Source of the DNA: CAYQXJ01 sp964421565
GTDB taxonomy: Bacteria > Planctomycetota > Brocadiia > SM23-32
Assembly (NCBI GenBank): GCA_964421565.1
Contig: CAYQXJ010000010.1
Location: 1 to 64,000, forward strand
Direction: 5' to 3'
DNA length: 64,000 nucleotides
Shown here: in pieces, positions 31,414 through 40,960 of the stretch
Position numbering within the stretch: the first letter of the stretch is position 1
Layout: every line of letters starts with the position of its first letter
Translations under genes and position numbers: made by a program
The notes under the pieces: generated by a model
Database searches by the model: none
Told to the model about the DNA's origin: nothing
Seen by the model: the letters and a program-made list of their open reading frames with translations, nothing else

Positions 31414-33162
31414 ATGTGCCACCCCCCGAGCATGGAGCAACGCCTGGCCGCCGCGCTCGCCGAGCACCTGCCCTTCGACGCGTCCGAGGTCGCGCGCCTG
31501 CTGGAGAAGCCCCCCTCGCCCGAGGTCGGCGACTGCGCACTGCCGTGCTTCGCGCTGGCGCGGGAGCTGCGGAAGAACCCGGCGCGGATCGCCGCCGATC
31601 TGGCCGCATCCATCGAGCTGCCGGACGGCTTCCGCGACGTGCGCGCCGAGGGACCGTACCTGAACTTCTTCATCAATCGCCGGCAGTGGACCGAATACGT
31701 GCTGAAGCTGGTGCACCGTCTCGGCCCCGCGTTCGGCAACTCCGATGCCGGCGCCGGGTGCAACGTCGTCATCGACTTCGGTAGCCCCAACATCGCCAAG
31801 CACCTCGGCGTGCACCACCTGCCGGGCACGCTCATCGGCATGGCCCTGTGCCGCGTCTACTCCGCCCTCGGCTACAACGTCGTCGGCATCAACTACCTGG
31901 GCGACTGGGGCACCTCATTCGGCCGGCTGATAGCGGCTGTGGAGCGCTACGGCGTTACGAATTACGAGGGGCTCGACGTCTCCGGCTGGATGGACCTCTA
32001 CGTGCGCTACAGCACCGAGGCGGAGGGCGACGAAGGGCTGCAACAAGCGGCGCGCGACGCCTTCCGCCGGCTCGAACAGGGCGATCCCGATGCGGCGCGC
32101 ATCTGGCGCGCGGTCCGCAACGAAAGCCTGGCCGAGTTCGAACGGGCCTACCAGACCCTCGGGGTGGAATACGACCGCGTGACGGGCGAGAGCGAATACG
32201 TGCAGGCAGCGGCTGAGACGGTGGGATGGCTGCTTCGGGAGGGCATCGCCGTTGAGAGCGACGGCGCGGTGGTCGTGCCCCTCGACGACGAAGAGATGCC
32301 CCCCTGCATGGTGCGCAAGAGCGACGGCACCACCATCTACGCCGCGCGCGACATCTGCGCCGCGCTCGAACGCTGGCGAGAATTCGAGTTTGAGAAGGCT
32401 CTCTACGTGGTGGGCAACGAGCAGGCCCTGCACTTCGGTCAGCTTCGGGCCGTGCTGCGCAAGATGGGATGCGAATGGGCCGAGCGCATCGAGCACGTGA
32501 ACTTCGGGCTGATCAAGTTCCGCGATCCGGAGACCGGCGAGGCCCGCGTCGGAAGCACGCGGCGAGGGGAAATGCTGTACATGCAGCAGGTGTTGGACGA
32601 GGCGACCTGCAGGGCGCGCCAGAAGATAGAACAGAACCTGGACAGGTTCGAAGAAGGTACCGACCTGGACGCCATGGCCGCCGAGGTCGGCATCGGGGCT
32701 GTGGTCTTCGGCGAACTGTCAACCCGCAGGACGCGGAGCGTCGTCTTCGACTGGGACCGCATCCTCGACTTTGAGGGCGACACCGGACCTTACGTGCAAT
32801 ACGCCCATGCGCGGCTCTGCAGCATACTGCGCAAGGCGCAGCAGGCGGTCCGCGACTGCGTCGACTACGAACGCCTGGCGCTGCCCGAGGAGTGGGTGCT
32901 GGTTCGCCACATCGAAACATTTCCCCGGGCGGTCGAGCGGGCGGCGGCGGAGAATGAGCCCTCTGTCATCGCGAACTACCTGCTGGCGCTGTGCGCGGAC
33001 TTCAGCAGCTATTACAGCGCGGGCATGCGCGAGCCCGAACGGCGCGTGCTCTGCCCCGACGAGGCTACCCGCGCCGCGCGACTGGTGCTGGTGAACGCCA
33101 CTCGCCACGTGATACGCAACGGCCTGCAACTGCTCGGTATTGCCGCGCCCGAGCGCATGTAG
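31414..33162 (+). CDS. argS: Arginine-tRNA ligase
   Basis: This 582-residue class I aminoacyl-tRNA synthetase attaches arginine to its tRNA in the cytosol. It has the N-terminal additional domain (LEKPPSPEVGDCALPCFALA), the catalytic start DFGSPNIAKHLGVHHLPGT (about residues 124-142) that carries a diverged HIGH motif, NYLGDWGTSFGRL, the KMSKS-like loop GSTRRGEMLYM (about residue 380; consensus KMSTRKGN), the SVVFDWDRILDFEGDTGPYVQYAHARL stem and a C-terminal DALR anticodon domain ending in RNGLQLLGI. ATG 31414 starts three bases after prs, with GAGGAG inside the prs tail; ATG 31432 is an alternative. Confidence 0.92.
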   Translation: MCHPPSMEQRLAAALAEHLPFDASEVARLLEKPPSPEVGDCALPCFALARELRKNPARIAADLAASIELPDGFRDVRAEGPYLNFFINRRQWTEYVLKLVHRLGPAFGNSDAGAGCNVVIDFGSPNIAKHLGVHHLPGTLIGMALCRVYSALGYNVVGINYLGDWGTSFGRLIAAVERYGVTNYEGLDVSGWMDLYVRYSTEAEGDEGLQQAARDAFRRLEQGDPDAARIWRAVRNESLAEFERAYQTLGVEYDRVTGESEYVQAAAETVGWLLREGIAVESDGAVVVPLDDEEMPPCMVRKSDGTTIYAARDICAALERWREFEFEKALYVVGNEQALHFGQLRAVLRKMGCEWAERIEHVNFGLIKFRDPETGEARVGSTRRGEMLYMQQVLDEATCRARQKIEQNLDRFEEGTDLDAMAAEVGIGAVVFGELSTRRTRSVVFDWDRILDFEGDTGPYVQYAHARLCSILRKAQQAVRDCVDYERLALPEEWVLVRHIETFPRAVERAAAENEPSVIANYLLALCADFSSYYSAGMREPERRVLCPDEATRAARLVLVNATRHVIRNGLQLLGIAAPERM

Positions 33163-33216
33163 AGCCGTTTTCGAGCGACAGCGACGGAGCCCGAGCCTCA
33201 AGCTGCGGTCATCGCC

Positions 33217-33924
33217 ATGTCCGAACTGAAGGCCGTCTTCTTCGACGTGCAGAACACACTCTGGGACCGTTCGGCGTGCGACTTGCACGTTATGCAGGTG
33301 ATTCTGCCCCGGTTCATGGCCAGACTGCCGGCCGAGGAGGTGGAGGAGGTGATCCACCGCTTCAACGTCGCCTTCTGCGGCCTGCCGCGCAAGGAACATT
33401 TGCGCGAGCGACGGCCCTTCTCCCACCTGGCCCGCTTCGCCGCCTTGCTCGACAGCTATGACATACGAGACCGCGACCTGGCCCGCAAGATGGCCCACAC
33501 CTACGATCATACCCGCCGCATGATTATGCGCAGCTTCCTGCGGCAGGACGCCCTGGCCGTGCTGGACGAGCTGGGCAGGCGGCAACTGCAGCGCGGCGCC
33601 ATGCTGAACGGGCCGCCCGCCGCGCAGCGTCACCTGGTTCAGAGCCTCGGGCTCGACCATCGGCTGGACCACGTAATGCTGTGTGAGACGGAAGGATACG
33701 TGAAACCGGACATGCGCATCTTCCGCCGCGCCCTGCAGGTTGCCGACGTTTCCGGACTGGAAATGCTCTACGTCGGCGACAGCCCCTTGACCGATCTGCT
33801 CGGCGGCGCACGGGCTGGCATCCGCACCGTATGGCTCCGCACCGGCCGCCGCGGCATCCCCGCCGGCTTCCCCCAGCCGGATTACACCATAGCTCACCTT
33901 TCCGAGCTGCTCTCCATACTGTGA
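33217..33924 (+). CDS. HAD-superfamily hydrolase-like protein
   Basis: This 235-residue protein is a haloacid dehalogenase-like phosphatase. Motif I reads FFDVQNTLWD (Asp10, Gln12), so the nucleophile Asp is kept but the second Asp, the usual proton donor of the DxDx[T/V] motif, is Gln. Motif II is LNGPPAAQ near residue 128, motif III Lys lies in GYVKPDMRIF, and motif IV is LYVGDSPLTDLLGG, which keeps both acidic residues. The cap is helical. Loss of the second Asp is found in dehalogenase-like and some inactive members, so phosphatase activity is uncertain. ATG 33217 follows GAGC, 54 bases after argS. The substrate is unknown. Confidence 0.85.
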   Translation: MSELKAVFFDVQNTLWDRSACDLHVMQVILPRFMARLPAEEVEEVIHRFNVAFCGLPRKEHLRERRPFSHLARFAALLDSYDIRDRDLARKMAHTYDHTRRMIMRSFLRQDALAVLDELGRRQLQRGAMLNGPPAAQRHLVQSLGLDHRLDHVMLCETEGYVKPDMRIFRRALQVADVSGLEMLYVGDSPLTDLLGGARAGIRTVWLRTGRRGIPAGFPQPDYTIAHLSELLSIL

Positions 33925-34045
33925 TGTGTGCGGCATTCAGGGGGCAGCCCCGGCCCAAGACTGCGAACCTGGCGGGGCATGCTCGGCTGGCGCCTGCCCC
34001 GCCGCTTGCGTATGCTGAGCGCTCCTCGTGCAAGGGAGTAACAGT

Positions 34046-34861
34046 ATGCCGTGCGATGTGACCAGAGACCAGATAGCGGATGGGCTCGCAGGGCTCGGCG
34101 TGCGGCAGGGCGATGCGGTGCTCGCGCATAGTTCGCTCAGCGCGTTCGGGCACATCGCCGGCGGGGCTCAGGCCGTCGTGGACGCGCTGCTCGACGCGGT
34201 GGGGGAGTCCGGCACAGCCGTTGTCCCCACGCACACCTGGGACACGGTCAACGCCGCCAACCCCATCTTCGACGTGCGCGACACGCCCTCGGGGGTCGGG
34301 CTGGTGACCGAAACCTTCCGCAGGCAGCCTCAGGCCCATCGCGGCCTGCATCCGACGCACTCGTGCGCGGCGATCGGGCCGCTGGCCAGGTCGCTCTCCG
34401 ATGGGCATGAGGCCCAGGTGACGCCGTGCGGCAGCAAGTCGCCCTACCAACGCCTGATGGACTGCGGCGGAAAGATCGCCCTGCTCGGCGTAACGCTCCG
34501 CGTGAACACCAGCTTCCACGCGCTGGAAGAACAGGCGGCTGTGCCCTGGCTCTTCGACCGTTTCCAGATGCTCTATAGCGTCGACCAGGAGGGGCTGAAG
34601 ATACCCGTGCCCTCGCGGCGGCATGCGGGCGGTCTGGAGCGCGCCTTCACCGCCATGGAGCCAGTGCTGCTGGAGGGTGGGGCGCTTCGAAGCGCGCAGA
34701 TCGGGCAGGCGACGGTGCGCGTGGTCGACGCAGCGCGCATGCGGGCGCTGATCCTGCCCATGCTCGCGCGGGACCCCTTCTGTCTGCTGGCGCCAGGCCC
34801 CGCTGAACGGGAACGCGAACGCTATGAGTGCTGGTGTCGGCAACGCGACGCGCAACCATAG
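34046..34861 (+). CDS. AAC(3)-family N-acetyltransferase
   Basis: This 271-residue protein starts at ATG 34046 behind AAGGGAG. It matches the AAC(3)/YokD family: VLAHSSLSAFGHIAGGAQAVVDALLDAV, GTAVVPTHTWDT, SGVGLVTETFRRQP, HPTHSCAAIGP with the conserved His, and SPYQRLMDCGGKIALLGV. Family members acetylate aminoglycosides at N3, but chromosomal homologues in environmental bacteria often act on other amines or are of unknown use, and no resistance role should be assumed. It stands alone between a HAD protein and a pseudopilin-like gene. No mobile-element sequence flanks it. Confidence 0.85.
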   Translation: MPCDVTRDQIADGLAGLGVRQGDAVLAHSSLSAFGHIAGGAQAVVDALLDAVGESGTAVVPTHTWDTVNAANPIFDVRDTPSGVGLVTETFRRQPQAHRGLHPTHSCAAIGPLARSLSDGHEAQVTPCGSKSPYQRLMDCGGKIALLGVTLRVNTSFHALEEQAAVPWLFDRFQMLYSVDQEGLKIPVPSRRHAGGLERAFTAMEPVLLEGGALRSAQIGQATVRVVDAARMRALILPMLARDPFCLLAPGPAERERERYECWCRQRDAQP

Positions 34862-35103
34862 CAGAGGCAGGCTAACACCTGCACAAGGTGCGGCTACTTC
34901 CTGGGACGGACATCTTACCCGTGGGGCAGAGCAGCGCCGCAGAGTCTTGTGCCCTTTGGCGCCAATGCATCTGCAGGGGCTGTGCGGGTTACCATGCGCA
35001 GGATGCGCATGCCACCATCGCGCTCTCGCCCTCAGCACGGCGCAGAAGTAACGGCCCGGCGCCGCAGGCGCCGGGCCGGTTGCGTGATGTGGGCGTCGAT
35101 GCG
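34862..35103. other. Intergenic interval with a strong stem-loop only
   Basis: About 240 bases between the acetyltransferase and pseudopilin genes. Apart from the hairpin at 35052-35078 I see no gene, promoter or repeat that I can support. Confidence 0.5.
35052..35078 (-). terminator. Terminator-like hairpin after the pseudopilin-like gene
   Basis: A perfect 12-bp GC-rich stem with a 3-base loop (35052-35078) lies about 25 bases past the minus-strand stop at 35104. On that strand it is followed by TTACTTCT, a weak U-rich tail. Confidence 0.5.
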
Positions 35104-36186
35104 TTAAGGCAAAGGGTTGTCCTCGATGGCGGGCTGGTCGAAGGCGGAGTACACCCGGTCACCCCACATGTAGAAGTTGGGGTCCAGGGTCTCCTCCAGG
35201 GTGTACTGGGCGACGTGGCCGTCGACAAACAGGTAGTTGCTGCCGCCCGGGTGCGCCTGGGGGTCGATGTAGGAGATGTGGTGGTTCTCCGCCGCCACGG
35301 AGGGGTCTGCCAGCACGTTCTCGATGGCCGTCCTTGCTTCTTCAGCGGTCAGCTTGTAGATCGTCTGGCCCTGCTGAAGTTCGTACACCTCGCCGTCGAA
35401 GACCTCTGTCGCGCCCAGGTCGGGATGGACATAGCTCTCGACCTTTATGGCGTTGGTCGGTCGATGGCTCTTATAGGCGATGCCGCCGGCGCCGGATGAG
35501 CCCAGGATGCAGTTGGCGCTCTGGCTGAACTCACCAACCAGTATTGTCTGCTCCGGGTTGCGAATCTGGCCGGCCTTGACCCGCTTCAGCAGCCTGGTGT
35601 GCTCGGGATCGCCAGCGGCGATCATGGCCTCGTCCTTATCGGCGGAGAACTTCTTGCGCGGCATGATGATCTCATTGGGCACGTAGCTGAGGCGGGGGGC
35701 CTGCATATCGTCAACGCCCGCCGTCTGGGTGGCCTGGCCGGGCGGTGGCTCGGGGATGCGGTCCGTCGTGAAATTCGTCGGCGCAAACCCGGCCGGCTGA
35801 TGCGAGGGACACACGAATACGTCGGCCTTCTTGGGGTACTCGTAGGTCCAGGGGTCAGAGTCCGGCGGGTAGGCTTGCGGATCGAGCATCGCCGTCCAGT
35901 GGTAGTAGCCGGCTCGTGGGTCGAGTGGCTCGGGGGGCGGATCGCCGTCAAGCGGTTTGCTGCTCCAACCGTTGATGTAGTCGTAAGCGACCGGGAAGTA
36001 GCCGTCCCTCTCGGCCGTCAACATGTGCATTTGCATCCCGACATTGCGGAGGTTGCTCATGCAGGAGGCCCCCCTGGCGGTGGCGCGGGCGCGCTCCAGG
36101 GCCGGCATCAGCATTGCGGCTAACACAGCAATAATGGCGATTACAATCAACAGCTCCACCAGTGTGAACGCTTTGCGGTTCTTCAT
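35104..36186 (-). CDS. Prepilin-type (DUF1559/pseudopilin-like) protein
   Basis: The 360-residue protein starts at ATG 36186. Its N-terminus is a type IV prepilin signal: a short basic MKNRKAF, the cleavage site before FTLVELL with the conserved +5 Glu, and a hydrophobic helix (IVIAIIAVLAAMLMPAL). CMSNLRNVGMQM follows, a segment common in planctomycete and Lentisphaerae pilin-like paralogues. The C-terminus holds NYLFVDGHVAQY, the VDGH-type motif of the DUF1559/H-X9-DG group. Such proteins are cleaved by PilD-like peptidases and sit in or on the inner membrane; in these phyla they occur in many copies and their substrates are mostly unknown. The GspE-like ATPase at 28053 could be a partner, but no pilin core gene is nearby. 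Confidence 0.9.
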   Translation of the reverse strand: MKNRKAFTLVELLIVIAIIAVLAAMLMPALERARATARGASCMSNLRNVGMQMHMLTAERDGYFPVAYDYINGWSSKPLDGDPPPEPLDPRAGYYHWTAMLDPQAYPPDSDPWTYEYPKKADVFVCPSHQPAGFAPTNFTTDRIPEPPPGQATQTAGVDDMQAPRLSYVPNEIIMPRKKFSADKDEAMIAAGDPEHTRLLKRVKAGQIRNPEQTILVGEFSQSANCILGSSGAGGIAYKSHRPTNAIKVESYVHPDLGATEVFDGEVYELQQGQTIYKLTAEEARTAIENVLADPSVAAENHHISYIDPQAHPGGSNYLFVDGHVAQYTLEETLDPNFYMWGDRVYSAFDQPAIEDNPLP

Positions 36187-36576
36187 CGGTTTCTTCTCTA
36201 CCAGTTGGATGAGGAAAACATAACTCCTGATGCACAATCGATCATCTGCTGTTCCAGTCCTGCGTTCGCGCGCCGGAGCATCCGGCGCTGCGGTTGCGGG
36301 TCGCTAATCTGGTGCTCTCGTCCGGTTCGGCTCACTCGCTTCCGTCAGGCGGTCTGTGCAGGCCGGTTCTCACCCCCTTTCCGCTTGATCGTCCTGGTCG
36401 CATCAGGGGGCCATTGTCACCGCCACTGTTAGCGACGTACTTTGGCTTCGCGGGTTTTCGGTGTCGCCCGGCGCGGGGGGCGGCAGCAGCGTTGTCTGGG
36501 GGGCCGCCTGCACTGGCGCGGGCGACTGTGGGTGCCTATGCTGTGGGCAGTTCATAGGCGACTACGGAGAACGGGC
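36187..36576. other. Control region between divergent pseudopilin-like and LarA-like genes
   Basis: About 390 bases with no supported gene. A weak plus-strand promoter (TTGTCA at 36414, 18 bp, TACTTT at 36438) could serve the LarA-like gene. I see no convincing minus-strand promoter or repeat. Confidence 0.4.
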
Positions 36577-37899
36577 GTGCACACTGCGCTTCGATGGGGG
36601 ATGTGGCACGGGCGGCAGGAGCTGGCGCTCGACTGGCCCGACGGCTGGCACGTGCGTGAGTGTCCCATGGCCGGCGCGTCGCCAATGGATGATGTGCAGG
36701 TGGGCCAAGTCGTTGATGAAAGCAGACTTGCGGAGATGGCGATCGGGCTCCGGACATGTTGTGTCCTGGTGGACGATCTGACGCGGCCGACACCCGCCTC
36801 GCGCATTGTGCCGCCCATGCTGAAGTGCCTGCGCCGTGCCGGTGTGCCGGAGGAAGGCATCTTCTTCATCTTCGCCAACGGGTCGCATCGGGCGCCGGTG
36901 GCGGCGGATATCGAGAGGAAGCTCGGCGCGGGCGTCGCTGAGTGTTTCGTGGTGATGGGACACGACACCCAACGCAACCTGGTCCGGCTCGACGGCGTGC
37001 CTGGGCTCGGTACGATCATGGTGAACCGATTCTTCCATCAAGCGGACCTGAAGCTCGCCGTCACCGGTGTCATGCCCCACTTCATGTGCGGCTTCAGCGG
37101 CGGGGCGAAGATGGTGATGCCGGCTGTCTGCGGGCTGGAGACCATTGCGCGCACCCACGAGCACACTGTGGACGGGATGCCGGCGAGCGTGGGCGTGGTC
37201 GAGGGCAACGGCATGAGGCAGATTATTGAGGCGTGTGCCGAGCGGGCGGGGCTCGACTGGACGGCGAACGCCACCTTCAACGCAGACGCGGAGCTGTGCG
37301 GCCTGCACTGCGGCGCGCCACGAGTCGCCCACGCAGCCGCAGTGGAGAATGCGCGCGCAACCTACGCTACGGAAGTGCCTTACGGCAGCGATGTCGCCGT
37401 CTTCAACGCCTTCCCGAAAGACACCGAGTTCATCCAGGCGATGGCGGCGTTGAACGTCTGGGCCGACCGCCGCCGACCGGAGCGGGCCGTGGTGCGGCCC
37501 GGCGGGAGCATCGTCCTTGTCTGCGCTGCCAGCGAGGGTCTCGGCGCTCATGAACTGATCGAGTACGGCCGCCGGCACTTCGTGCGCAGGGACCGCCACG
37601 GGGCGTTCCGCGACATCCTGGCCGGACGGGAGCTTCTCTTCCTGGCGCCGGGCGTGGGGCAGGCCACCGTGCGGCAGTACTACCCTCCCCGGGCGCGGCT
37701 GTTCGCGGAGTGGCCGCCGCTGCTCGAAGCGCTCCGGGCGCTCCACCCTCTGGGCGCGCGCGTGGCCGTATTCCCCGCCTCGGCGCTCCAGATCGACTCC
37801 GCATTCGTGAACGAGACGCCGCACGCCCGTAACCGAACCGAGGAGGCGAGATGGACCGCGAGCAGTTCCGCGACCCAGCGGCCGAATACCGTGGAGTGA
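36577..37899 (+). CDS. LarA-family (nickel-dependent lactate racemase-like) protein
   Basis: This 440-residue protein starts at GTG 36577, with GGAG eight bases upstream; the frame upstream lacks family similarity. It matches LarA/DUF2088: VLVDDLTRPTPASRIVPPML, IFANGSHRAP, VMGHDTQRNL, HFMCGFSGGAKMVMPAV and a C-terminal Rossmann-like half. LarA enzymes use a nickel-pincer nucleotide tethered to a lysine to racemise or epimerise 2-hydroxyacids; the GGAK lysine is a plausible tether. Many relatives act on sugar acids rather than lactate. The gene overlaps the next by 49 bases, and that gene encodes a glycoside-hydrolase-like protein, so a sugar-derived hydroxyacid is likelier than lactate. No larB, larC or larE is in the window, so cofactor synthesis must occur elsewhere. 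Confidence 0.82.
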   Translation: MHTALRWGMWHGRQELALDWPDGWHVRECPMAGASPMDDVQVGQVVDESRLAEMAIGLRTCCVLVDDLTRPTPASRIVPPMLKCLRRAGVPEEGIFFIFANGSHRAPVAADIERKLGAGVAECFVVMGHDTQRNLVRLDGVPGLGTIMVNRFFHQADLKLAVTGVMPHFMCGFSGGAKMVMPAVCGLETIARTHEHTVDGMPASVGVVEGNGMRQIIEACAERAGLDWTANATFNADAELCGLHCGAPRVAHAAAVENARATYATEVPYGSDVAVFNAFPKDTEFIQAMAALNVWADRRRPERAVVRPGGSIVLVCAASEGLGAHELIEYGRRHFVRRDRHGAFRDILAGRELLFLAPGVGQATVRQYYPPRARLFAEWPPLLEALRALHPLGARVAVFPASALQIDSAFVNETPHARNRTEEARWTASSSATQRPNTVE

Positions 37900-40850
37900 C
37901 GCTCTGGATGCTGAACGACCGGCTGGAGGCCGAGCAGTTGCGCCGCCAGCTTGCGGGCATCCGCCAGGCCGGCTGGGGCGCGGTCATTACCCGCACCTTC
38001 GACGGTTTGATGACGCCCTACCTGTCGGAGGAGTGGATGTCGCTGCTCCGCGTGATGGTCGACGGCGCGCGGCAGGAGGGGCTCGGCGTCTGGTTCCAGG
38101 CCGGCTACATGACCGGCGGGGTGCCGCACCTGCCGCCCGAGCACCGGCATTACGTGGTGGCGGCGCGCGAGCCGCACGAGGAGATGCCCGGCGATGCCCG
38201 CCAGATCGGCCGTGACGAGCGCTTCGTCTACTATGAGCAGCGGCTCAGTTACTTCCTCGACCTGATCAACCCGCAGGCCGTTACGTCCTACCTGCGCCAG
38301 GCATACGACGAGCCGTACCTGCCCCGGTTCGCCGGGGACTTCGGCGATTCCATCCAGGCCATCTGGGTGGACGAACCGCGCTTCCGGCCGCCCCTGCTGC
38401 CCTGGGCGGAAAGGCTGCACCAGCGTTTCCGTGAGAGATGGGGCTACGAGCTCCGCGACCACGCCGCCGCCCTGTTCCGGCGCGTCGGAGAGTTTCGCAA
38501 GGTGCGCCACCACTACTGGCGCACCGTCACCGAGCTGTTCATCGAGGGATACTTCGAGCCCGTGCAGCGCTGGTGCGAGGAGCACGGCGTCTGGTTCGCC
38601 GGCCACCTGATGGGCGAGGACACCCTCACTGCCCAGAGCGGCCACACCGCCGCCTGTATGCCGCTTTACCCCTACATGCACGTGCCCGGCATCGATCACC
38701 TGACCGCCAGCCTCAACTGGAGCCACGGCCTCACCGAGCGCGCCGGCAGCCTGCCGTTCATCTTGACCCCGAAGCAGTGCTCCAGCGCCGCCCACCAGGC
38801 CGGCCGCCGCCGCGTGCTCGCCGAGATGTTCGGCGTCAGCACCGAAGGGCTCACCTTCGCCGACCGCAAGCACATTGGGGATTGGTTCGCCGCGCTCGGC
38901 ATCAATGACCCCTGCATGCACGGCACGTTCTACTCGCTGCGCGGCCGGCGCAAGCGTTACTACGTTCCGCACCTCTCTTACCAGCAACCCTGGTGGTCGC
39001 ACAGCCGGCTGATTACGGACTATGCCGCGCGCCGCAACTACGCCCTGCGCCAGGGACGCCACCATGCCGACGTCCTGGTGCTCCACCCGATCGAATCGGC
39101 GTGGTGCCTCTACGGCCCCCGCGACGACGGGGCGGACGGCGTGGGCGGTCCGCAGCAGGATGCCCGTGACCTCAACCGGGACGCTGTTCGTCTGAGCGAA
39201 AGCCTGCTACGCAGCCACCGAAGCTTCGACTACGGCGATGAGACCATCCTGGCGAGGATGGGAGCCGTCGAGGGCGACAGGCTGCGCGTCGGTGAGGCGC
39301 GCTACCGCGCCGTAGTGCTGCCCTCGCTCGTCACCCTGCGGCGCAGCACGCTCGACCTGCTTAACGCCTTCATCGACGCCGGCGGAGCGGTGCTCCGAGC
39401 CGGCGACGCGCCGACCTGCGTGGAAGGCGAGCCCCATCCCGACGCCTTGTCGCTGGTCGAGCGGACGACCCCGGTGACCAACGAGCCCGCCGCTCTGCGC
39501 CAGGCGCTCGCCGAAGTCGCGCCGACCGATATCGCCCTTTCCGCCGGCTGCGGCGATGGGCAGATGGTCTGGCTGCACGAACGGCGAGACGGCGAGCGGC
39601 GGATCCTGTTCGTCGCGAACGTCTCGCCCGAGCACGCATTCGAGGGAGAACTGCGCCTGCCGGCCGCCGGGGGCCTGGAGGAGTGGGACCTAGCCACCGG
39701 GAGCGTGGCCCCGGTGGAAGGCACGCCCGCGGGGGAGACCCTCAGCGTGCCGCTTCGCCTCGCCCCGGCCGGCTCGCGCTTGCTGGTCAGCGGGCCCGGA
39801 ACGCCCCAGGTGCGGGAACCGCGGCGCACAGAGACCGTCCGCCGCGTGAAGGCCAGCGGCCCCTGGCATGTGCAGAGGCTCGAGCGCAACGCCCTGGTCC
39901 TCGACTTCTGCCGCATCCAGCAGGGCGACGGGGAAATGTCCATGCCCGTGCCCGTCATCGCCGCGAAGGACATCCTTGCTGACTACGAAGGACCGCTCAC
40001 AATGCGGTTCGAGTTCACGGTCGAGGCGGTGCCACAGTCCGCCCACATAGTGGTCGAGGATGCGGACGAGTGCCGCATTCGCATCAACGGACTCGACGCC
40101 CCCTACGACGGTTTGCCCCCGTGGGTGGACGGGTCGTTCCTGCCCGTGGATGCGTCGGGTCTGCTCAAACGGGGGACAAATGCCCTGGACATATCGCGCG
40201 ATTACCGTCCGCTGCAGCAGCCCCAGATGCACGCACGGTTCGAGAACTTGCAGGGCGTTGAGCTTGAGCAGGTCTACGTCACCGGCGATTTCGGGGTCCT
40301 GGGCAGTGTCTCGGCTGCTCCCCAACGCCCGGGCGCCGTTCGCTTCAGCCCGGAGTGGACGATCGTAGAGGAGCGCTCCCGAACGGCAGGCGACCTGCTC
40401 ACCGACGGCTATCCGTTCTACGCGGGCACCGTATGCCTGACGGTTGCCGTCGACCTGGAGCGGCCGACACGTGGGCAGCGTGTCGTGCTCTGCCTCGACC
40501 GCCCGCAGGCGTGCGTCATCGCCGTCAGCCTCAACGACGAGCCGGTCGGCAAAGTCGCCTGGCCGCCGTATGAACTCGACGTGACCGACCTGGTGCGCAA
40601 TGGCGGCAACCGGCTCCGGATCGAGCTGACCAACACCCTGCGCAACCTGATCGGCCGTTTCCACCACCCTGAGGGCGAGAGCAAGGCCACCTGGGGCGAA
40701 TGGGTCTGGCGCGGATGGACGGCGAAGGGCCAGCAGGGAGAGTGGTGGCAGACGCGTGAGCCCGAACTCAACCAGTGGACGGACGATTACTTTCTGGTGC
40801 CTTTCGGCCTGACGCGCCGGACGGCGTTCGAATACCGAGAGCCTGTCTGA
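37851..40850 (+). CDS. Large glycoside hydrolase-like protein (GH106/rhamnosidase-like), unassigned
   Basis: This 999-residue protein starts at ATG 37851 behind GAGGCGAG, 49 bases inside the LarA-like gene, so the two are translationally coupled. The front (about 1-480) looks like a (beta/alpha)8 hydrolase: WMLNDRLEAEQLRRQLAGIRQAGWGAVITR, LSEEWMSLLRVMVDGARQEGLGVWFQAGY, AIWVDEPRF and WFAGHLMGEDTL resemble segments of GH106-like and other unclassified hydrolases. After that come a Rossmann-like stretch (about 430-560) and two beta-sandwich regions with jelly-roll features (about 680-990). There is no signal peptide, so the substrate is probably an imported oligosaccharide. Family is inferred from general layout only; candidate acids are the Glu in WVDEPRF and in MGEDTL. 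Confidence 0.65.
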   Translation: MDREQFRDPAAEYRGVTLWMLNDRLEAEQLRRQLAGIRQAGWGAVITRTFDGLMTPYLSEEWMSLLRVMVDGARQEGLGVWFQAGYMTGGVPHLPPEHRHYVVAAREPHEEMPGDARQIGRDERFVYYEQRLSYFLDLINPQAVTSYLRQAYDEPYLPRFAGDFGDSIQAIWVDEPRFRPPLLPWAERLHQRFRERWGYELRDHAAALFRRVGEFRKVRHHYWRTVTELFIEGYFEPVQRWCEEHGVWFAGHLMGEDTLTAQSGHTAACMPLYPYMHVPGIDHLTASLNWSHGLTERAGSLPFILTPKQCSSAAHQAGRRRVLAEMFGVSTEGLTFADRKHIGDWFAALGINDPCMHGTFYSLRGRRKRYYVPHLSYQQPWWSHSRLITDYAARRNYALRQGRHHADVLVLHPIESAWCLYGPRDDGADGVGGPQQDARDLNRDAVRLSESLLRSHRSFDYGDETILARMGAVEGDRLRVGEARYRAVVLPSLVTLRRSTLDLLNAFIDAGGAVLRAGDAPTCVEGEPHPDALSLVERTTPVTNEPAALRQALAEVAPTDIALSAGCGDGQMVWLHERRDGERRILFVANVSPEHAFEGELRLPAAGGLEEWDLATGSVAPVEGTPAGETLSVPLRLAPAGSRLLVSGPGTPQVREPRRTETVRRVKASGPWHVQRLERNALVLDFCRIQQGDGEMSMPVPVIAAKDILADYEGPLTMRFEFTVEAVPQSAHIVVEDADECRIRINGLDAPYDGLPPWVDGSFLPVDASGLLKRGTNALDISRDYRPLQQPQMHARFENLQGVELEQVYVTGDFGVLGSVSAAPQRPGAVRFSPEWTIVEERSRTAGDLLTDGYPFYAGTVCLTVAVDLERPTRGQRVVLCLDRPQACVIAVSLNDEPVGKVAWPPYELDVTDLVRNGGNRLRIELTNTLRNLIGRFHHPEGESKATWGEWVWRGWTAKGQQGEWWQTREPELNQWTDDYFLVPFGLTRRTAFEYREPV

Positions 40851-40893
40851 GGGGGAGGGGGAGGGGGGCGCTGCCTCGCCGCCGGGCCGGCGG

Positions 40894-40922
40894 TTCATAA
40901 GCCCTCCGCCGTACGGCATAAT
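40894..40922 (+). promoter_or_regulatory. Putative promoter before the small membrane gene and acyl-CoA synthetase
   Basis: TTCATA (40894-40899), 17 bp and CATAAT (40917-40922) stand about 40 bp before ATG 40961. Confidence 0.4.
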
Positions 40923-40960
40923 ACTAACTACGGCAAACTGCGCCAAAGAGGGACACGACC

